Shown here: positions 16,468-28,179 of the stretch, piece by piece
Layout: every line of letters starts with the position of its first letter
Position numbering within the stretch: position 1 is the first letter of the stretch
NCBI RefSeq assembly: GCF_009709575.1
Contig: NZ_WIXO01000001.1
Coordinates: forward strand, 4,156,001 to 4,220,000
From: Streptomyces taklimakanensis
GTDB taxonomy: Bacteria; Actinomycetota; Actinomycetes; Streptomycetales; Streptomycetaceae
DNA: 64,000 nt
Reading direction: 5' to 3'
Notes under the pieces: model-generated
Database searches by the model: none
What the model saw: only the letters and a program-made list of their open reading frames with translations
Told to the model about the DNA's origin: nothing
Made by a program: the position numbers and the translations under genes

Positions 16468-18122
16468 GCCGGCACCCCCTCGCCGACTCCGCGCCGGGCG
16501 CGCAGGGGCAGCCGTACGGTGAAGCGGGCGCCGCCCTCCGGGGCCCCGGACAGCTCGACGGTGCCGCCGTACCGCCGTACCGTCTGCCGCACCAGCGCCA
16601 GCCCCAGGCCGTGCCCCCGCCCTCGGTCGCCACCGCGCGCGTCGGCGTCCTTGGTCGTCCAACCGCGCCGGAAGACCTCCTCGGCGGTGTCCGGGGCGAT
16701 GCCCGGCCCGTTGTCGGTGACGCGCAGCAGCAGCTCGTCCCTCGACGCCCGCACGGTCACGGCGACCCGTGCGGTGTCCGAGGCGACGGCTGTCGAGGAG
16801 ACGGCGTCCAGGGCGTTGTCGACCAGATTGCCCAGCACCGTCACCAGGTCCCGGGACGGGAGGTCCTCGGGCAGCACGCCGTCGTCGACGCTGCTGTCCT
16901 CGGTGAGCACCAGCTCCACCCCGCGCTCGTTCGCCTGCGCCGCCTTGCCCAGCAGCAGCGCCGCCAGCACCGGTTCGGCGACCGCCGCCACCACCTGGTC
17001 CGTCAGGGCCTGGGCCAGCTCCAGTTCGGCCGTGGCGAACTCCGCCGCCTCCCGCTCCCGGCCCAGCTCGATCAGCGAGACCACGGTGTGCAGCCGGTTG
17101 GCGGCCTCGTGCGCCTGGGAACGCAGCGCCTCGGCGAAGCCGCGCACCGAGTCCAGCTCGCCGGTGAGCGCCTGGAGCTCGGTGTGGTCGCGCAGGGTCA
17201 CCACCGTGCCGCGCCGTTCGCCGCCCGACACCGGCGAGGTGTTCACCACCACCACGCGGTCGTCGGTCAGGTGCACCTCGTCCACCCGGGACTCGGAGGC
17301 CAGCAGCGCCCCGGTCAGCGGGGCGGGCAGGCCCAGTTCGGCCACGCTCCGTCCGACGGCGTCCCGGCCGGTCAGACCCAGCAGCGCGCGGGCGCCGTCG
17401 TTGATCAGCGCGACGCGCCGCTGCCCGTCGAGCATCATCAGCCCCTCGCGCACGGCGTGCAGCGCGGCCTGGTGGTAGTCGTGCATGCGGCTGAGCTCGG
17501 TGGCGTTCATGCCGTGGGTGTGGCGGCGCAGCCGGGCGTTGACCACGTACGTGCCCAGTCCGCCGAGCACCACCGCGCCCCCGGCCACCGCCAGCAGCAC
17601 CGCCATCTGTCGCTCCACCTCGGCGCTGATCCGCTCCACCGCTATCCCGGCGCTCACCAGTCCCACGATCCGTCCGTCGGCGTCGCGGACCGGGGTGACC
17701 ACCCGTACCGACGGGCCCAGGGTCCCGGTGTAGGTCTCGTGGAAGGTCTCGCCGCGCTGCGCCGGTCCGATGTGGCCGACGAAGGGGCGGCCGATGCGGT
17801 CCGGCTCCGGGTGCGTCCAGCGGATGCCGTCCGGGTCCATGATCGTCACGAAGGTGACGCCGGTGTCGCGCCGGACCCGTTCGGCGTACGGCTGGAGGCG
17901 TTCGCTGGGGTCGGGGGAGCCGATCGCCGCCGCCACCGAGGGGGAGTCGGCGACCGCCCGGGCCGTGGCGGTGGCCCGGTGGCGGGCGGAGTTCTCCGCC
18001 TGCTCCCGGTCGTTCAGGTAGGTGAACAGGGCGCACCCGGCCACCACGGCGGCCACCAGCACGACCTGCATCGCGAAGAGCTGGCCGGCCAGGCTGCGGG
18101 GACGGGGCAGACGCATGGCCAC
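16464..18122 (-). CDS. CitA/DcuS-type sensor histidine kinase
   Basis: A 552-residue membrane kinase. A first transmembrane helix (about residues 12-36) is followed by an extracytoplasmic sensor domain (about 37-175) with VTIMDPDGIRWTHPEPDRIG and YTGTLGPSVRVVTPVRDADGRIVG, the signature of CitA/DcuS sensors for citrate or C4-dicarboxylates. A second helix (about 180-200) precedes a PAS domain (GLMMLDGQRRVALINDGARALLG). The phospho-acceptor His is in SQAHEAANRLHTVVSLIELG, and the ATPase domain has NLVDNALDAV, DNGPGIAP and GRGHGLGLALVRQ. It is divergent from dctA, its likely regulatory target. Confidence 0.94.
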   Translation of the reverse strand: MAMRLPRPRSLAGQLFAMQVVLVAAVVAGCALFTYLNDREQAENSARHRATATARAVADSPSVAAAIGSPDPSERLQPYAERVRRDTGVTFVTIMDPDGIRWTHPEPDRIGRPFVGHIGPAQRGETFHETYTGTLGPSVRVVTPVRDADGRIVGLVSAGIAVERISAEVERQMAVLLAVAGGAVVLGGLGTYVVNARLRRHTHGMNATELSRMHDYHQAALHAVREGLMMLDGQRRVALINDGARALLGLTGRDAVGRSVAELGLPAPLTGALLASESRVDEVHLTDDRVVVVNTSPVSGGERRGTVVTLRDHTELQALTGELDSVRGFAEALRSQAHEAANRLHTVVSLIELGREREAAEFATAELELAQALTDQVVAAVAEPVLAALLLGKAAQANERGVELVLTEDSSVDDGVLPEDLPSRDLVTVLGNLVDNALDAVSSTAVASDTARVAVTVRASRDELLLRVTDNGPGIAPDTAEEVFRRGWTTKDADARGGDRGRGHGLGLALVRQTVRRYGGTVELSGAPEGGARFTVRLPLRARRGVGEGVPA

Positions 18123-18355
18123 CAGTCTGCCCCGTGCCCGGGGCCCGGCCGACCTTTGGAGGTCGGGGAACTCCCGCCGGGCCGCGCGGCGACCGGTGCC
18201 GGGACGAGGTCAACGGGCCCGCGGCGGGCCGGAATCTCACACTCCATCGCGGTTTTCCGTGCACGTAATGCACGCAACGGTGAATGACGTCACACCCGGA
18301 TGCATAGTCGCCGGGACTCCCAGCGAGTCGGAGCCGCACTTCCGAGGAGCCCGAC
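18123..18355. promoter_or_regulatory. Divergent promoter region between sensor kinase and dctA
   Basis: This 233-base gap holds the symmetric site CGTGCA-CGTAA-TGCACG (18258-18274), about 80 bases upstream of dctA. It is a good candidate binding site for the adjacent response regulator. The 18230-18310 segment is less GC-rich than its surroundings, as expected for a promoter. Confidence 0.5.
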
Positions 18356-19762
18356 GTGTCCACGCAGACAGCGCAGTCCAAGAGACGAGACCGCACCCAC
18401 TACCTGTACATCGCCGTGATCGGCGCCGTGCTGGCGGGCATCGTGCTCGGCTTCGCCGCACCCGGCGTGGCCAAGGAACTCAAACCGCTCGGCACCGGCT
18501 TCGTCGACCTCATCAAGATGATGATCTCGCCGGTGATCTTCTGCACCATCGTGCTGGGCATCGGCTCGGTGCGGAAGGCCGCCAAGGTCGGCGCGGTGGG
18601 CGGTCTGGCGCTCGGCTACTTCATGGTGATGTCCACCGTGGCCCTCGCCATCGGCCTGGTCGTCGGCAACGTGCTGGACCCCGGTTCCGGACTCCAGCTC
18701 ACCGAGGAGGCCCGCAGCGCCGGCGCGGCGCAGGCCGAGGGCGCGAGCGAGAGCACGGTCGACTTCCTCCTGGGCATCATCCCCACCACCTTGGTCTCCG
18801 CCTTCACCGAGGGCGAGGTGCTCCAGACCCTCCTGGTGGCCCTGCTGGTGGGCTTCGCCCTCCAGGCGATGGGGGCGGCCGGCGAACCGGTGCTGCGCGG
18901 CGTCGGCCACATCCAGCGGCTCGTCTTCCGCGTGCTGGCGATGATCATGTGGGTCGCCCCGGTCGGTGCCTTCGGCGCCATCGCGGCGGTGGTCGGCGAG
19001 ACCGGCGTGGACGCGCTGACCTCCCTGGCCGTCATCATGGTCGGCTTCTACGTCACCTGCCTGCTGTTCGTCTTCGTCGTGCTGGGCACGCTGCTGCGAC
19101 TGGTGGCGGGGCTGAACATCCTCGCCCTGCTGAAGTACCTGGGCCGGGAGTTCCTGCTGATCCTGTCCACCTCCTCCTCCGAGTCGGCGCTTCCGCGCCT
19201 GATCGCGAAGATGGAGCACCTGGGGGTGAGCAAGCCGGTCGTCGGCATCACCGTGCCCACCGGCTACTCCTTCAACCTCGACGGCACCGCGATCTACCTG
19301 ACGATGGCCTCGCTGTTCGTGGCCGAGGCGATGGGCGACCCGCTCTCGGTGGGGCAGCAGATCTCCCTGCTCGTCTTCATGATCATCGCCTCCAAGGGCG
19401 CGGCGGGCGTCACCGGCGCCGGCCTGGCCACCCTGGCCGGCGGCCTCCAGTCCCACCGGCCGGAGCTGGTGGACGGCGTCGGCCTGATCGTCGGCATCGA
19501 CCGCTTCATGAGCGAGGCCCGCGCGCTGACGAACTTCGCCGGCAACGCGGTCGCCACGGTACTGGTCGGCACCTGGACCAAGGAGATCGACAAGGACCGG
19601 GTGCGCGAGGTGCTGGCCGGACGCGCCCCGTTCGACGAGCGGACCCTCGTCGACGACGGAGCCCACGGGGCCGACGGCACCCCCGAGCGGGACACCGGAA
19701 CCACGCGGGAATCCGGCACCACCACCGGAGAACCCGCCGCCAAGGAGCCCGCGGGCGTCTGA
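18356..19762 (+). CDS. dctA: C4-dicarboxylate:cation symporter, DctA type
   Basis: A 468-residue inner-membrane carrier of the DAACS family that takes up succinate, fumarate and malate with protons or sodium. About eight membrane helices are visible, together with the re-entrant-loop motifs of the family: LILSTSSSESALPRLIAKME (serine-rich hairpin), ITVPTGYSFNLDGTAIYLTMASLF and SKGAAGVTGAGLATLAGGLQ, followed by VGIDRFMSEARALTNFAGNAVAT. These are the strongest family marks. The C-terminal 50 residues are a hydrophilic Thr/Gly/Glu tail. The GTG at 18356 follows GAGGAG. It lies divergent from a CitAB-like two-component system. Confidence 0.94.
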   Translation: MSTQTAQSKRRDRTHYLYIAVIGAVLAGIVLGFAAPGVAKELKPLGTGFVDLIKMMISPVIFCTIVLGIGSVRKAAKVGAVGGLALGYFMVMSTVALAIGLVVGNVLDPGSGLQLTEEARSAGAAQAEGASESTVDFLLGIIPTTLVSAFTEGEVLQTLLVALLVGFALQAMGAAGEPVLRGVGHIQRLVFRVLAMIMWVAPVGAFGAIAAVVGETGVDALTSLAVIMVGFYVTCLLFVFVVLGTLLRLVAGLNILALLKYLGREFLLILSTSSSESALPRLIAKMEHLGVSKPVVGITVPTGYSFNLDGTAIYLTMASLFVAEAMGDPLSVGQQISLLVFMIIASKGAAGVTGAGLATLAGGLQSHRPELVDGVGLIVGIDRFMSEARALTNFAGNAVATVLVGTWTKEIDKDRVREVLAGRAPFDERTLVDDGAHGADGTPERDTGTTRESGTTTGEPAAKEPAGV

Positions 19763-19787
19763 TCCCCCCGTCTCCGCCCCGGGCACA

Positions 19788-19840
19788 CCGTGCGGCCCCG
19801 GTCCGGTCCCCCCACCGGATCGGGGCCGCACGGCCTTTTC
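19788..19840 (+). terminator. Terminator after dctA
   Basis: CCGTGCGGCCCCG (19788-19800) pairs perfectly with CGGGGCCGCACGG (19821-19833), with an inner TCCGGT/ACCGGA pairing, and CCTTTTC follows. This is the most classical intrinsic terminator in the window. Confidence 0.8.
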
Positions 19841-19918
19841 CGCACCTCTCGGCGTTCCTCGGCGTTCCCCGGCGGATTCCGGGGTTCCGGTGTCCCGCTC
19901 CGACCGCCCCGGGCCGCC

Positions 19919-22687
19919 TCAGGCCGGGACGAGCCAGATCGTCGCCAGCGGCGGCAGCGTCGGGGCGATGTGGGCCGGGCGGCCGTGGGCGGGCACGGGT
20001 TCGCTCCCCAACGGCTCGGGATTGCCCACCCCGCTCCCCCCGTACCGCGCCGCGTCGGTGTTGAGGACCTCACGCCACGCCGACACCTCGTCGGGAACGC
20101 CGATCCGGTAGCCGTGACGGACGACGGGGGAGAAGTTGGAGACGGCGACCAGGGGACTGCCATCGGCGGCGTACCGCAGGAACGCCAGGACGTTGTCGTC
20201 CGCCGCGCCCCCCTCGATCCAGGAGAAGCCCGCCGGCTCGGTGTCCCGCTCCCACAGCGCGGGCGTGGCGGCGTAGAGGTGGTTGAGGTCGCGGACCAGG
20301 TCGCGCACCCCCCGGTGGTCGCCCGCCGCGGAGTACGCCGGGTCCAGCAGCCACCAGTCCGGGCCGTGCGCCTCCGACCACTCCGCGCCCTGCGCGAACT
20401 CCTGACCCATGAACAGCAACTGCTTGCCCGGGTGGGACCACATGAAGCCCAGGTAGGCCCGGTGGTTGGCGCGCTGCTGCCACCAGTCGCCCGGCATCTT
20501 CGACACCAGCGACCGTTTGCCGTGCACCACCTCGTCGTGGGAGATCGGCAGGACGTAGTTCTCCGAGTAGGCGTACACCATGGAGAACGTCATCTCGTTG
20601 TGGTGGTACTTGCGGTGCACCGGCTCCTTGACCATGTACTCCAGGGAGTCGTGCATCCACCCCATGTTCCACTTGAAGCCGAAGCCCAGCCCGCCGAAGC
20701 CGCCCGGCCCGGTGTGGTGGGTGGCGCGGGTGACGCCGTCCCAGGCGGTGGACTCCTCGGCGACGGTGACCACGCCGGGGCAGCGGCGGTAGACGGTGGC
20801 GTTCGTCTCCTGGAGGAAGGCCACCGCGTCCAGGTTCTCCCGGCCGCCGTGGGGGTTGGGGGACCACTGGCCGGGCTCGCGCGAGTAGTCCAGGTAGAGC
20901 ATCGAGGCGACGGCGTCCACCCGCAGGCCGTCGATGTGGAACTCCTCGCACCAGTAGACCGCGTTGGCGACCAGGAAGTTGCGGACCTCGGTGCGGCCGA
21001 AGTTGAACTCCAGCGTTCCCCAGTCCGGGTGTTCGGCGCGGGCCGGGTCGGCGTGCTCGTACAGCGCGGTGCCGTCGAAACGGGCCAGCGCCCAATCGTC
21101 CTTGGGGAAGTGCGCGGGCACCCAGTCCATCAGCACCCCGATGCCCTCCTGGTGGAGACGGTCGATCAGGTACCGGAAGTCGTCGGGCGTGCCCATCCGG
21201 GCGGTGGGCGCGTAGAAGCCGGTGACCTGGTAGCCCCAGGAGCCGCCGAAGGGGTGCTCGGCGACCGGCATCAGCTCCACGTGGGTGAAGCCCAGGTCCT
21301 TCACGTACGCCGGGAGCTGTTCGGCCAGGTCGCGGTAGGTCAGCCCGGGGCGCCAGGACGGCAGGTGCACCTCGTAGATCGACAGCGGCTCCCGGTGCGG
21401 GGCGTACCCGGCGCGGCGCGCCATCCACTCCCCGTCCCGCCACTGGTACGACGACTCCTCCACGACCGAGGCGGTCGCGGGCGGCACCTCGGTGCGGCGG
21501 GCCATCGGGTCGGCGCGCAGGGTGTGGGAGCCGTCGGGCCGGGTGATGTCGAACTTGTACAGCGTGCCCGGTCCGACATCGGGCAGGAACAGCTCCCACA
21601 CACCGCTGCCGCCCAGCGAGCGCATCGGGAACGCCGTTCCGTCCCAGCGGGAGAAGTCCCCGGCGACCCGCACGCCCAGCGCGTTGGGCGCCCAGACGGT
21701 GAAGCGGGTGCCGGTCACCCCGTCGACGGTCATGGGGCGGGCGCCGAGCGCGCGCCACAGCTCCTCGTGGCGGCCCTCGCCGATCAGGTGCAGGTCCAGT
21801 TCGCCCAGGGCGGGCAGGAAGCGGTACGGGTCCTCGGTCTCGATCTCGTCCGTCCCCGGCTCCGGGCCGTAACGCACCAGCAGCCGATAGGGCGGGATCG
21901 CGGCTTTCTCGGCCAGGGGCCACAGGCCCGAGAACAGTCCGTCGCCGTCGTCGTGCAGCTCCGCCCGCACCCCGGCGACCAGGACGGTGACGGCCCGGGC
22001 GTACGGGCGCAGCGCCCGGAACAGCACCCCGCCGGCCGTGCGGTGCGCGCCGAGCACGGCGTGCGGATCGTGGTGGGAGCCGTGGAGGAGCCGCTGTCGC
22101 TCACCGGGGTCCAACGGGGGAGCGGTCCGCATCCCGTGTCCGGGCTCGCCCACCGCGTCGCGGCCGTCGCCGCGGCGCGGGGCGGGCGGACGGGTGTCGG
22201 GCCGGTTGGGGGCGTGGTCCTTGACCGGTTCGTCCTGCGGAACGGCGGAAGCCTTGGCCACGGCCTTCCGTACGGGGGCCTGGGCCGCCACCGCCTTCCG
22301 GGCGGTCTTCCGCGCCGTGGTCTTCCGCGCGGTCCGTTTCGCGGCCGTCGTCGTCTCCGCCGGCTTCTCGGCGGCGGCCTCCCCGGCGGCCGGTGCCGCC
22401 TTCGCCGTCCCGGCCGTCCCGGCCGGTTTGGCGCTCTTCACCGTCCTGGCGGTCTTGGCGGTCTTGGCGGTCTTGGCGGTCTTGGCGGTCTTCTTGGTGG
22501 TGGTTTTCCCGGTCGCGGTCTTCTTGCCGGCCGTGGCCTTCCTCACGCTCTGCGCCGCCGCCTCCGCGGCCCCCTCCGCCACCCCGGCCGGGGTGGCGGA
22601 ACCCCCGCCCCGGGCACCGGTGCGATCGGAACGGGACGGGGTGTCGGGAAGCGGTCGGTTGTCGGGACTGTCGGGACGGGGGGTCAC
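19919..22687 (-). CDS. glgB: 1,4-alpha-glucan branching enzyme with histone H1-like N-terminal tail
   Basis: A 922-residue enzyme that makes alpha-1,6 branches in alpha-glucan. After the N-terminal tail, residues from about 200 on contain the GlgB N-domains (LHGSHHDPHAVLGAH; FTVWAPNALGVRVAGDFSRWDG) and the GH13 barrel: catalytic Asp in GLRVDAVASMLYLDYSREPG, Glu in VVTVAEESTAWDG and the transition-state Asp in LPISHDEVVHGK. The first 190 residues are unusual. Residues 48-146 are Lys/Ala/Thr-rich with KTA repeats, resembling eukaryotic histone H1 tails. The GTG at 22687 follows AGGAGG at good spacing. It is the last gene of glgE-treS-mak-glgB. Confidence 0.94.
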   Translation of the reverse strand: MTPRPDSPDNRPLPDTPSRSDRTGARGGGSATPAGVAEGAAEAAAQSVRKATAGKKTATGKTTTKKTAKTAKTAKTAKTARTVKSAKPAGTAGTAKAAPAAGEAAAEKPAETTTAAKRTARKTTARKTARKAVAAQAPVRKAVAKASAVPQDEPVKDHAPNRPDTRPPAPRRGDGRDAVGEPGHGMRTAPPLDPGERQRLLHGSHHDPHAVLGAHRTAGGVLFRALRPYARAVTVLVAGVRAELHDDGDGLFSGLWPLAEKAAIPPYRLLVRYGPEPGTDEIETEDPYRFLPALGELDLHLIGEGRHEELWRALGARPMTVDGVTGTRFTVWAPNALGVRVAGDFSRWDGTAFPMRSLGGSGVWELFLPDVGPGTLYKFDITRPDGSHTLRADPMARRTEVPPATASVVEESSYQWRDGEWMARRAGYAPHREPLSIYEVHLPSWRPGLTYRDLAEQLPAYVKDLGFTHVELMPVAEHPFGGSWGYQVTGFYAPTARMGTPDDFRYLIDRLHQEGIGVLMDWVPAHFPKDDWALARFDGTALYEHADPARAEHPDWGTLEFNFGRTEVRNFLVANAVYWCEEFHIDGLRVDAVASMLYLDYSREPGQWSPNPHGGRENLDAVAFLQETNATVYRRCPGVVTVAEESTAWDGVTRATHHTGPGGFGGLGFGFKWNMGWMHDSLEYMVKEPVHRKYHHNEMTFSMVYAYSENYVLPISHDEVVHGKRSLVSKMPGDWWQQRANHRAYLGFMWSHPGKQLLFMGQEFAQGAEWSEAHGPDWWLLDPAYSAAGDHRGVRDLVRDLNHLYAATPALWERDTEPAGFSWIEGGAADDNVLAFLRYAADGSPLVAVSNFSPVVRHGYRIGVPDEVSAWREVLNTDAARYGGSGVGNPEPLGSEPVPAHGRPAHIAPTLPPLATIWLVPA
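22448..22495. repeat. 9-bp tandem repeat in glgB encoding KTA units
   Basis: About five consecutive copies of GTCTTGGCG (complement AAGACCGCC on the coding strand) encode Lys-Thr-Ala repeats in the N-terminal tail of GlgB. Because the unit length is a multiple of three, copy number can vary by slippage without breaking the frame. Confidence 0.85.
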
Positions 22688-22715
22688 GGGAAGGGCCTCC
22701 TGGAGGACGAGTCGT

Positions 22716-24173
22716 TCAGGTGTCCGCGAGCCGTTGGATGGCGGACATGGGGATGGCGAGCCAGGCGGGGCGGTGCCTGGCCTCGTACAGGACCTCGTAG
22801 ACGGCCTTGTCCGTCTCGTACGCGCGCAGCAGGACGGCCTCGTCGCGCGGGTCGGCGCCGGAGGCGTCGGCGTAGCCGGAGCAGTAGGCGTCACGATTCT
22901 TCTCGGCCCACTCGCGGGCCCACCCGGCCTCCCGGGCGGAGCCCCGGGCGTGCTGGCACGCCGCGTAGTCGAAGGACCGCAGTATGCCCGCGATGTCCCG
23001 CACCACCGGCTGGGGGCGACGGCGTTCGGCGATGGGGCGGGCCGGCTCGCCCTCGAAGTCGATGATCGACCACCGGTCGGTGTCGCCCGCGCACAGCGCC
23101 TGGCCCAGGTGGAGATCGCCGTGGATGCGCTGGGCGGACCAGGCGCGTCCGCTGCGCCCCAGGTCGGCCACCGCGTTGAAGACCGTGTGGAGCCGCCCCC
23201 GGTACGGGCGCAGCGCCGGCACGGCGGCGGCCGCGGCCTCCAGGCGCTCGTTCATGCCGGAGGCGATGAACTCCAGTTGACGTCGGCGCAGCGCCGTCAC
23301 CGGCAGCGCCTGGGCCAGCGTGGTGTGCACCTCGGCGATGGCCTGGCCCAGCGCCCGCGCCGGACCGGTGAAGTCGCCGTGGGAGGCCAGCGAGCGCAGC
23401 GCGAGCTGCCAGCCGTCGGCGGTGCCCGGCAGGAAGGGCTGCAGCACCCCCAGCGTCATCGGCTCGTCGCCTTCGCCCCCGCCCTCGGCGCCTTTGCCGG
23501 GGCGCGCCTCGAACCAGGCGGCCGGTGCCGGCACCCGGCCCGAACCTGCCCGCGCCAGCGCCAGGGGCAGCTCCAGATCCGGATTGACGCCGGGACTCAC
23601 ACGGCGGAACAGCTTGAGGATGAAGCGGTCGCCGTAGACCACCGAGGAGTTGGACTGCTCCACGCTCAGCGGTCGGGGCGGCAACCCCCGCGGAATGGTG
23701 GTGCCGCGCTCGCGCTGGAAGGACAACGGGCCCATCCGTCCCGGAGAGCACAGCCGCTCCAGCAGCACGGCGGCCAGCCGCGGATCGTGGAGCGCCTCGT
23801 ACACCGTGCGGCCGCGCAGCGGGCCGTCGGCGGGGTGCCCGATGAGGGAGCCGGCCAGCGGGGGCGGGAGGGCCGGCCGGACGCCGAGCAGCAGTTGGTA
23901 GCAGTCGGCGGGCACCGGATGGGTCTGTTCGGGCCCCCCGGGCTGTCGGGCGCGGACGAGCAGGTGCAGCAGACCGGGCGCGGCACCCTCGGCGCACGGC
24001 AACAGCTCGGTCGCGGCGACCAGGGCGAAACCGCTGACGGGCCGCCCCTTCCCGGCGAACCAGCGTTGCCGCGGGAGCCATTCGGTGAGCAGTGGCGTGA
24101 GCGAACGCAGCAGCGCCGCGCCCTCCGACTCGCGCGTGGCGACGGCGGCGCGCGGCGAGGAGCTGTCCGACAT
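22716..24173 (-). CDS. mak: Maltokinase
   Basis: A 485-residue kinase (also called Pep2) that phosphorylates maltose to maltose 1-phosphate, the donor for GlgE. The N-terminal cap has LPRQRWFAGKGRPVSGFALVAATEL. The kinase core shows SVVYGDRFILKLFRRVSPGVNPDLEL (ATP-binding lysine), the catalytic motif RIHGDLHLGQAL and the metal-binding WSIIDFEGEPARP. The length suits the actinobacterial enzyme. I chose the ATG at 24173 (MSDSSSPRAAV), preceded by AAAGGA; the frame stays open upstream but without such a site. It lies between treS and glgB, 28 bases before glgB. Confidence 0.94.
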   Translation of the reverse strand: MSDSSSPRAAVATRESEGAALLRSLTPLLTEWLPRQRWFAGKGRPVSGFALVAATELLPCAEGAAPGLLHLLVRARQPGGPEQTHPVPADCYQLLLGVRPALPPPLAGSLIGHPADGPLRGRTVYEALHDPRLAAVLLERLCSPGRMGPLSFQRERGTTIPRGLPPRPLSVEQSNSSVVYGDRFILKLFRRVSPGVNPDLELPLALARAGSGRVPAPAAWFEARPGKGAEGGGEGDEPMTLGVLQPFLPGTADGWQLALRSLASHGDFTGPARALGQAIAEVHTTLAQALPVTALRRRQLEFIASGMNERLEAAAAAVPALRPYRGRLHTVFNAVADLGRSGRAWSAQRIHGDLHLGQALCAGDTDRWSIIDFEGEPARPIAERRRPQPVVRDIAGILRSFDYAACQHARGSAREAGWAREWAEKNRDAYCSGYADASGADPRDEAVLLRAYETDKAVYEVLYEARHRPAWLAIPMSAIQRLADT

Positions 24174-24392
24174 GGCGTCCTTTCCCCGGGCACACGAAAG
24201 GTACGGCAGAGTGTCCCGGATTGCGGCTGTGGCTGTCCGGCGGTGCGGGACGTGTCGGGGAGTACCCACCGAGCGGGCTAGCGAACTCGTACGAGTGGTG
24301 CGATGGGTGGTGATGGCAAGGCTGCCCACGGCGGCCCGGGCCGACACCCGTGGTGCGGTGTCTCCCGGGCCGCCGTGTCCGTCGGGCCCCCG

Positions 24393-26076
<1,684 letters not shown>

Positions 26077-26090
<14 letters not shown>

Positions 26091-28179
26091 GGTTGGGTGA
26101 CCCTCCGGTCGGTGAGGACGGTCGCAGGGAGAGGATGTGCGCGGGTGCCGCGGCACGGCCCGGTTCCAGGCGCACATAGTTGTCCCTGCCCCAGTGATAG
26201 GTCTCGCCGGTGAGCTCGTCGCGCACCGGGAAAAGCTCGGCGCCACTGGCCTGCGCGGGTGTGAGACCGAGTTCCGTCAGGTTCAACGAGACCGTGGCCT
26301 CGTGGGTGTGGTGGGGGTCGAGGTTGACCACCGTGAGAACCGTGTCGGCGTACGGGTGTGCGCAGTGCTTGGAGTAGACGATGATCGACGGGTTGTCGCT
26401 GTGGTGGAAGCGCAGGTTGCGCAGTTCCTGGAGCGCCGGATGGCGTCGGCGCAGCCGGTTCAGCTCGGTGATCAGCGGTGCGATGGTGGCGCCCGTCCGT
26501 TCGGCGGCCGCCCAGTCGCGCGGGCGCAGTTGGTACTTCTCCGAATCCAGGTACTCCTCGCTGCCGGGCCGCACGGGCGTGTTCTCGCACAGCTCGTAGC
26601 CCGCGTAGACGCCCCAGGTGGGGGAGAGGGTGGCGGCGAGCACGGCCCGGACCTCGAACGCGTGGCGTCCCCCGTGCTGGAGGTAGGCGTGGAGGATGTC
26701 GGGCGTGTTCACGAAGAAGTTCGGCCGCATGTACGAGGCGGCGTCTCCGCTCAGTTCGGTCAGGTAGTCGGTCAGTTCCTCCTTTCCGTTGCGCCAGGTG
26801 AAATAGGTGTAGGACTGCTGGAAACCGATCTTGGCGAGGGTGTGCATCATCGCGGGCCGGGTGAACGCCTCGGCCAGGAAGAGCACGTCGGGATCGGTCC
26901 GGTTGATCTCGCCGATCACCTTCTCCCAGAAGACCACCGGCTTGGTGTGCGGATTGTCCACGCGGAAGATCCGCACCCCGTGCCCCATCCACAACCGCAG
27001 GACGCGGACGGTCTCCTCGACGATGCCGCCCATGTCCGCGTCGAACGCGATGGGGTAGATGTCCTGGTACTTCTTGGGCGGATTCTCGGCGTGGGCGATG
27101 GATCCGTCGGCGCGGTGGTGGAACCACTCCGGATGTTCCTTGACCCACGGGTGGTCCGGGGAGCACTGGAGGGCGAAGTCGAGGGCGACCTCCAGTCGCA
27201 GTTCGCGGGCGCCGGCCACGAAGCGGTCGAAGTCCTCGAAGGTGCCCAGGTCCGGGTGGATCGCGTCGTGGCCGCCCGCGGCCGAACCGATCGCCCAGGG
27301 GCTGCCGACGTCGTGGGGGCCCGCGGTGAGGGAGTTGTTGGGCCCCTTGCGGAACGATTCGCCGATGGGGTGGATCGGCGGCAGGTAGACCACGTCGAAG
27401 CCCATCGCGGCGATCGCGGGCAGCCGCTGCGCGGCGGTGCGCAGGGTGCCAGAGACGGGCGGTCGGCCCTCCTCGACCACCGCGCCCTCCGAGCGCGGGA
27501 AGAACTCGTACCACGAACCGAACAGCGCCCTCCTCCGCTCCACCAGCAGGGGCAGCGGACGCGTGGCGGTGACCGGCTCGCGCAGCGGGTGGCGCTCCAG
27601 TACGGCCGTCACCTCGGGGGTCAGGGCGGCGGCCAGCCGCGCCGCGATCGGACGCGAGGTGTCGCGCAGGGCGTCCACCGCATCCAGGACCGTCGCGCGC
27701 CCGTCGTTCCCGGGCACGCCGGTGGCGGCCCGCTCGTGGAGGTCCGCCCCCTCGACGAGGGTCAGCTCGGCGTCGATCCCCGCCGGGACCTTGATCCTCG
27801 CGTGGTGCCGCCAGGTGGTGATCGGATCGCCCCAGGCCTCGACGGCGTAGGTCCAACGGCCCTCGGAGTCGGGGGTGACGTCGGCGCCCCAGCGGTCGGT
27901 GCCGGGGGCCAACTCGCGCATCGGCGTCCACGGACCGGGCCGGCCGGCGGGATCGCGCAGCACCACGTTGGCGCCGACCGCGTCGTGACCTTCGCGGAAG
28001 ACGGTGGCCGACACCCGGAAGGTCTCGCCGGTGACGGCCTTGGCCGGGCGGCGCCCGCAGTCGACGAGCGGATGGACGTCCAGTACGGGAATGCGACCGA
28101 TCATTGGCTCACCTGTTGGCGTTACGGACGGTTTTGTTCTTTCTATCTGTTCCACGGACGGTTGACGGGCGGGGCGCAT
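26077..28179 (-). CDS. glgE: Alpha-1,4-glucan:maltose-1-phosphate maltosyltransferase
   Basis: A 700-residue GH13_3 enzyme that extends alpha-1,4-glucan using maltose 1-phosphate. Family marks are MIGRIPVLDVHPLVDCGRRPAKAV, VYLPPIHPIGESFRKGPNNSL, ALDFALQCSPDHPWV, the nucleophile in GVRIFRVDNPHTKPVVFWE, the acid/base Glu in VLFLAEAFTRPAMM, FQQSYTYFTWRNGKEEL and NTPDILHAYLQHGGR. I chose the ATG at 28179 because AGGAG lies five bases upstream; it adds 25 residues before MIGRIPV, much like the S. coelicolor protein as I recall it. It is the first gene of the glgE-treS-mak-glgB operon and is divergent from glgP. Confidence 0.95.

Noticed and set aside
22688..22894. Upstream extension of glgB to 22894
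   Set aside because: The extension overlaps the maltokinase gene and lacks a ribosome-binding site, while the GTG at 22687 has AGGAGG at good spacing.
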